Assembly: GCA_902566365.1 (NCBI GenBank)
Contig: CACFIH010000004.1
Coordinates: 1-64,000, forward strand
Length of the DNA stretch: 64,000 nt
Reading direction: 5' to 3'
Source: an uncultured Pelagibacteraceae bacterium
GTDB lineage: Bacteria; Pseudomonadota; Alphaproteobacteria; Pelagibacterales; Pelagibacteraceae
In this document: piece by piece, positions 60,325 to 64,000 of the stretch
How positions within the stretch are numbered: the stretch's first letter is position 1
How the letters are laid out: each line of letters opens with the position of its first letter
Notes under the pieces: generated by a model
What the model was told of the DNA's origin: nothing
The model's input: the letters and a program-made list of their open reading frames with translations, nothing else
The model's database searches: none
Translations under genes and position numbers: made by a program

Positions 60325-62004
60325 ATGATCAAAATTTTTAAATTTATTTTAATTATATTACTCTATCAAAGCCCCCTACATTCTAAAAGCACAAGTTTTA
60401 ATAATTTTAATTCAAAAGATTTATCAAATTATTTTTCAGGAATAGTGGCGTCGGAAAATCGGATGAACTCTGAAGCATTAAAATTTTTTAACTCATCAAA
60501 AAACTTACTTTATGAATATGATCCTTTTCTTCAAAGATATGTAACAACATTAGTTCTAGAAAAAAAAATTGACCAAGCAATAAGTATAATTAAAAAAAAC
60601 ATTAAAAATGAAAATATTGATTTTTTTGATGCTTATTTATTACTTATTATAGACAGATTAAAAGAAGACGATATTGAAAAGGCTTATGAATATTTAAATA
60701 CTTCAAGAAAATTTGTAAATCAAAATAGATTTGATGCAGCTATTTTTGAGACATTAAATCAATACCTGTATACTTTTAAAGAAAAAAAATTTATATCAAA
60801 AAAAAAAAATTTTGGTAATTTATCTTTTATAGCTGATACTTTTTTAAGATGTTATTTAGCTGATCCAAAAACAGAAGTTTATTTCTCAAATTTGATTAAT
60901 AAAAGTGAAGCTGACTATAGTAGATATATATATTTTTATCTAAGTTATTTAATTGAAAATAAAAAATTTGATGTAGCCAATGAACTTGCTCAAGAAATAA
61001 ATTATATAAATTCAACCTTATTACTATCCCAAGGTAAAAGTTGGATAGAGAGTGAGGATTTTAAAAAATTTGAAAGTGTATTTTCTTGTAAAAATTATAA
61101 TCATATTATAAGCGAATTTTTATTTTTAATTTCAAATCTGTATTCATCCCAAGACAATTATGAAAGATCAAATTTTTACTCACATCTTTCAAATTATCTA
61201 AATCCTGAATTTATTTATAATTTATCATTGGTTGTTGAAAATTATTATTTTAAGAAAGATTACGAAATTTCAAAAAAAATATTAAGAAATTTTAAAAAAA
61301 ATGATGAGTTTTACTTTTGGTATCGTATAAAAAAAGAAGCCCAGATTATTGCAAAACAAAAAAATCAAGAGAAATCGATAGATTTTATTTCTTCTGAGTT
61401 TAAAAAAATTTACAAACCAAATAATAAAATGATTTTTGATTTAGCAAATTTTTATAAAAATGCTAAAGACTATAAAACAGCTATAACTTATTATTCGATA
61501 GTAATTGAAAATCTAAAAAATGATTCTGAAATTAAATCAAGTATTCTTTATAGACGAGGTGGAAGTTATGAAAGATTGGGCGATTATGACAATTCAGACA
61601 AAGATCTATTAGCATCATTAAGTATAAATTCAGAAGATGCTTATGTTTTAAATTATTTGGCTTATTCTTGGTTAGAAAGAAATTATAAAATAAAAGATGC
61701 TATTAAAATGCTGGAAAAAGCATATTCTATAAAAAAAGAGGATCCTTATATAATCGATTCTATTGGTTGGGCTTATTATTTAATCAACGATTATCATAAA
61801 GCTGAAAAATTTTTAAAACAGGCTGTAGAATTGATGCCAGATGACCCGGTTGTTAATGATCATTATGGGGACATATTATGGAAATTAAACCAAAAAATTC
61901 AGGCAAGATATTTTTGGAATAATGTACTTAAAATGGAAGACGTCGAGGAGGATATGATTAATAAAATTAAAGATAAATTAATTTATGGCCCTAAAAATGT
62001 TTAA
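60325..62004 (+). CDS. TPR-repeat protein (exported)
   Basis: Signal peptide; tandem TPR-like motifs near C-terminus (RGGSYERLGDYDNSDKDLLASLSINSEDAYVLNYLAYSWLE..., PYIIDSIGWAYYLINDYHKAEKFLKQAVELMPDDPVVNDHYGDILW). Confidence 0.82.
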   Translation: MIKIFKFILIILLYQSPLHSKSTSFNNFNSKDLSNYFSGIVASENRMNSEALKFFNSSKNLLYEYDPFLQRYVTTLVLEKKIDQAISIIKKNIKNENIDFFDAYLLLIIDRLKEDDIEKAYEYLNTSRKFVNQNRFDAAIFETLNQYLYTFKEKKFISKKKNFGNLSFIADTFLRCYLADPKTEVYFSNLINKSEADYSRYIYFYLSYLIENKKFDVANELAQEINYINSTLLLSQGKSWIESEDFKKFESVFSCKNYNHIISEFLFLISNLYSSQDNYERSNFYSHLSNYLNPEFIYNLSLVVENYYFKKDYEISKKILRNFKKNDEFYFWYRIKKEAQIIAKQKNQEKSIDFISSEFKKIYKPNNKMIFDLANFYKNAKDYKTAITYYSIVIENLKNDSEIKSSILYRRGGSYERLGDYDNSDKDLLASLSINSEDAYVLNYLAYSWLERNYKIKDAIKMLEKAYSIKKEDPYIIDSIGWAYYLINDYHKAEKFLKQAVELMPDDPVVNDHYGDILWKLNQKIQARYFWNNVLKMEDVEEDMINKIKDKLIYGPKNV

Positions 62005-62007
62005 GAT

Positions 62008-62850
62008 ATGAATTTAAACAAAATCAAATCTTATGCCAAAATTAATTTAGCTTTAAATGTAATAAGAAAATCTGACAAGTTACACATCATAGAAAGCCTA
62101 ATTTCTTTTATTGATATTTATGATGTTATTTTTATTAAAAAAATTAAATCAAAAAATAATCATATTATTTTTGATGGAAAATTTTCCAACAATATTAAAG
62201 CAAACAACACTGTTTCAAAATTATTCAAATTTTTGCATGAAAAAAAATATACCAATGAAAAATTTTTTATAAAAATTATAAAAAACATTCCACAGAAAGC
62301 CGGTTTAGGTGGCGGGTCAATGAACGCAGCTTTTATTTTAAAATATTTGATAAAAAAGAAAATAATAAAAGTAAGTAAAAAACAAATTTCTCAAATCTTA
62401 GAATATGTTGGATCAGACACTATATTAGGAATGGATACTAGAAGTGCAGTCTTAACATCAAATAATACGATCACAAGATTTGGTAATACAAAAAAATTTT
62501 ACACTTTAATCGTTAAACCTACTTTTGGCTGCTCTACTAAGGATATTTATTCTCAAGTAAAAAAATTTGATAAAATTGAATTTAAAAATCCAAAAAAAAT
62601 AATGTTCAAAGTAGAATATTTGAAAAAACTAAATAATTCTTTAGAGAAAATAGTGTTGGACAAATATTTCAGTTTAAAAAAAACAAAATTTTATTTAGAA
62701 AATTTAGAAAACCCAATTTTTGTAAGAATGACAGGCTCAGGATCAGCTTTTGTCTCTTATTATGTTTCAAAAAAACAATGTGATAAAGCTAAAAAATTGT
62801 TCAATAAAAAATATAAAAAATACTGGTGTATAAGTTCAAAAACTATATAA
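62008..62850 (+). CDS. ispE: 4-diphosphocytidyl-2-C-methyl-D-erythritol kinase
   Basis: SYAKINLALNVI, IPQKAGLGGGSMNAAFIL (GHMP kinase), MTGSGSAFVSY. Confidence 0.93.
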   Translation: MNLNKIKSYAKINLALNVIRKSDKLHIIESLISFIDIYDVIFIKKIKSKNNHIIFDGKFSNNIKANNTVSKLFKFLHEKKYTNEKFFIKIIKNIPQKAGLGGGSMNAAFILKYLIKKKIIKVSKKQISQILEYVGSDTILGMDTRSAVLTSNNTITRFGNTKKFYTLIVKPTFGCSTKDIYSQVKKFDKIEFKNPKKIMFKVEYLKKLNNSLEKIVLDKYFSLKKTKFYLENLENPIFVRMTGSGSAFVSYYVSKKQCDKAKKLFNKKYKKYWCISSKTI

Positions 62851-62879
62851 GATTATTTTTGTTTTAAACAAAATTATTT

Positions 62880-62953
62880 TGGGGCGTAGCCAAGCGGTAA
62901 GGCACGGGTTTTTGGTACCTGCATCCTAGGTTCGAATCCTAGCGCCCCAGCCA
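62880..62953 (+). tRNA. tRNA-Gln (anticodon UUG), CCA encoded
   Basis: Acceptor TGGGGCG/CGCCCCA, D arm GCCAAGCGGTAAGGC, anticodon loop TTTTGGT (TTG), T arm CCTAGGTTCGAATCCTAG, discriminator G, CCA at 62951-62953. Confidence 0.96.
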
Positions 62954-62956
62954 AAT

Positions 62957-64000
62957 ATGAAAAAATTTTTAGACAAACTCTTTTTAAGAAACGATAATCT
63001 TAAAGAAGCAAGTAAAAATCTTAGAGACCTTTCTTTCAAAACTCCATGTTTAAAAATTTTTGAAGCAATTGAATCATTTTCTCAGTCAAGTGAAATTAGA
63101 TACGTAGGTGGCTGTGTGAGAAAATCAATTTTAAATGAAAAAATAGATGATATTGATTTTGCAACAAATCTAGAGCCCAAAGATGTTTGTGAAGCTTTAG
63201 ATAAAAATGAAATAAGATATTATGAAACTGGAATTGATTATGGAACAATCACTGTCACAATTGATAATTATAAATTTGAAATTACAAGTTTACGTGAGGA
63301 TGTTTCTACTGATGGCCGTCATGCTTTGGTAAAATTCTCAACCGATTGGAAAAAAGATGCTTCAAGAAGAGATTTTACTATAAATGCAATTTATTCTGAT
63401 AAGAAGGGAAATTTATTTGACCCATATAATGGTCAAGATGATTTGAAAAATGGAGTAATTAGATTTATAGGTGATTCAGAAAAAAGAATTCAGGAAGATT
63501 ATCTTAGAATATTAAGATATTTAAGATTTTTTTTACAATATTCAAAAAAAAAACATAAGCCCGAAATAATCAGTATTTTGAAAAAAAATATTTTTGGTAT
63601 TTCAAAATTATCAAAAGAAAGACTAATTAACGAGTTAAAAAAAATTCTAACTAAAGAAGTATTAATGAATTTAAAAAATGACAAATTAAGTTTAGAGATA
63701 ATTAGACTTATATTTCCAGAACTAAAGTATTTTAATGTTTTTTTTAATAATAATTTTTACAAAAAAAATTTATTAGAGGAAGCTGATTTCATACTTTTAA
63801 TTTCTCTGTTAATTGTAGACGAGACAGATAATGTAGACTATTTTTTATATAAATATAAAATTTCTAAGAAGGATAGTAAAAGAATTAAAAACATTCATGA
63901 CTTTTACAAAGAAAAAATAACCTCAAAATCATTTTCAGAAAGAAATATGAATAGTATCTTCTACTATAAAGGTAAAGATGCGATAGATGATATCTTGAAC
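62957..64000 (+). CDS. cca: CCA tRNA nucleotidyltransferase / poly(A) polymerase family (truncated by window edge)
   Basis: Open frame from ATG 62957: MKKFLDKLFLRN...YVGGCVRKSILNEKIDDIDFATNLEP...ITSLREDVSTDGRHALVKFSTDWKKDASRRDFTINAIYSD...EDYLRILRYLRFF. Confidence 0.93.
   Translation, partial: MKKFLDKLFLRNDNLKEASKNLRDLSFKTPCLKIFEAIESFSQSSEIRYVGGCVRKSILNEKIDDIDFATNLEPKDVCEALDKNEIRYYETGIDYGTITVTIDNYKFEITSLREDVSTDGRHALVKFSTDWKKDASRRDFTINAIYSDKKGNLFDPYNGQDDLKNGVIRFIGDSEKRIQEDYLRILRYLRFFLQYSKKKHKPEIISILKKNIFGISKLSKERLINELKKILTKEVLMNLKNDKLSLEIIRLIFPELKYFNVFFNNNFYKKNLLEEADFILLISLLIVDETDNVDYFLYKYKISKKDSKRIKNIHDFYKEKITSKSFSERNMNSIFYYKGKDAIDDILN

Noticed and set aside
62851-62879. AT-rich palindrome TTTTGTTTTAAACAAAA between ispE and tRNA-Gln as a terminator
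   Set aside because: Only one G-C pair and essentially no loop; such AT palindromes are expected by chance in this composition.

Overview
This is a 64 kb, very AT-rich and densely packed chromosomal window. Gene content, protein families and streamlined spacing look like a SAR11 / Candidatus Pelagibacter-type alphaproteobacterium; this is inferred from content, no database search was run. Most of it is core metabolism: tldD-pmbA, typA, groESL, ribF-ileS-lspA, pgi, rsmD, purD, a lipid A/Kdo block (lpxL-lpxK-waaA-msbA), ubiA, rsmE, a cytochrome c oxidase cluster with assembly genes (coxB-coxA-ctaB-small ORF-ctaG-coxC-surf1), thrC/thrB, rnhA, ispH, a retinal pathway block (crtI-crtB-crtY-blh), F0 ATP synthase genes, smc, dciA-like, mutY, a ccrM-type methyltransferase, rnhB, family-4 UDG, ispE, a tRNA-Gln and a cca-type nucleotidyltransferase. 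I found no CRISPR array, prophage, transposon or obvious defence island. The observations most worth a second look are: a CFA synthase split at an A8 homopolymer; an SMC ATPase with no recognisable hinge; two GANTC sites inside the predicted promoter of the GANTC methyltransferase gene; a tRNA-Gln whose encoded CCA ends 3 nt before the start codon of the CCA-adding enzyme; retinal biosynthesis genes directly downstream of and co-directional with the F0 genes; abutting head-to-head start codons (CATATG) of dciA-like and mutY; and a GC-rich 31 bp islet between prx and rnhA.
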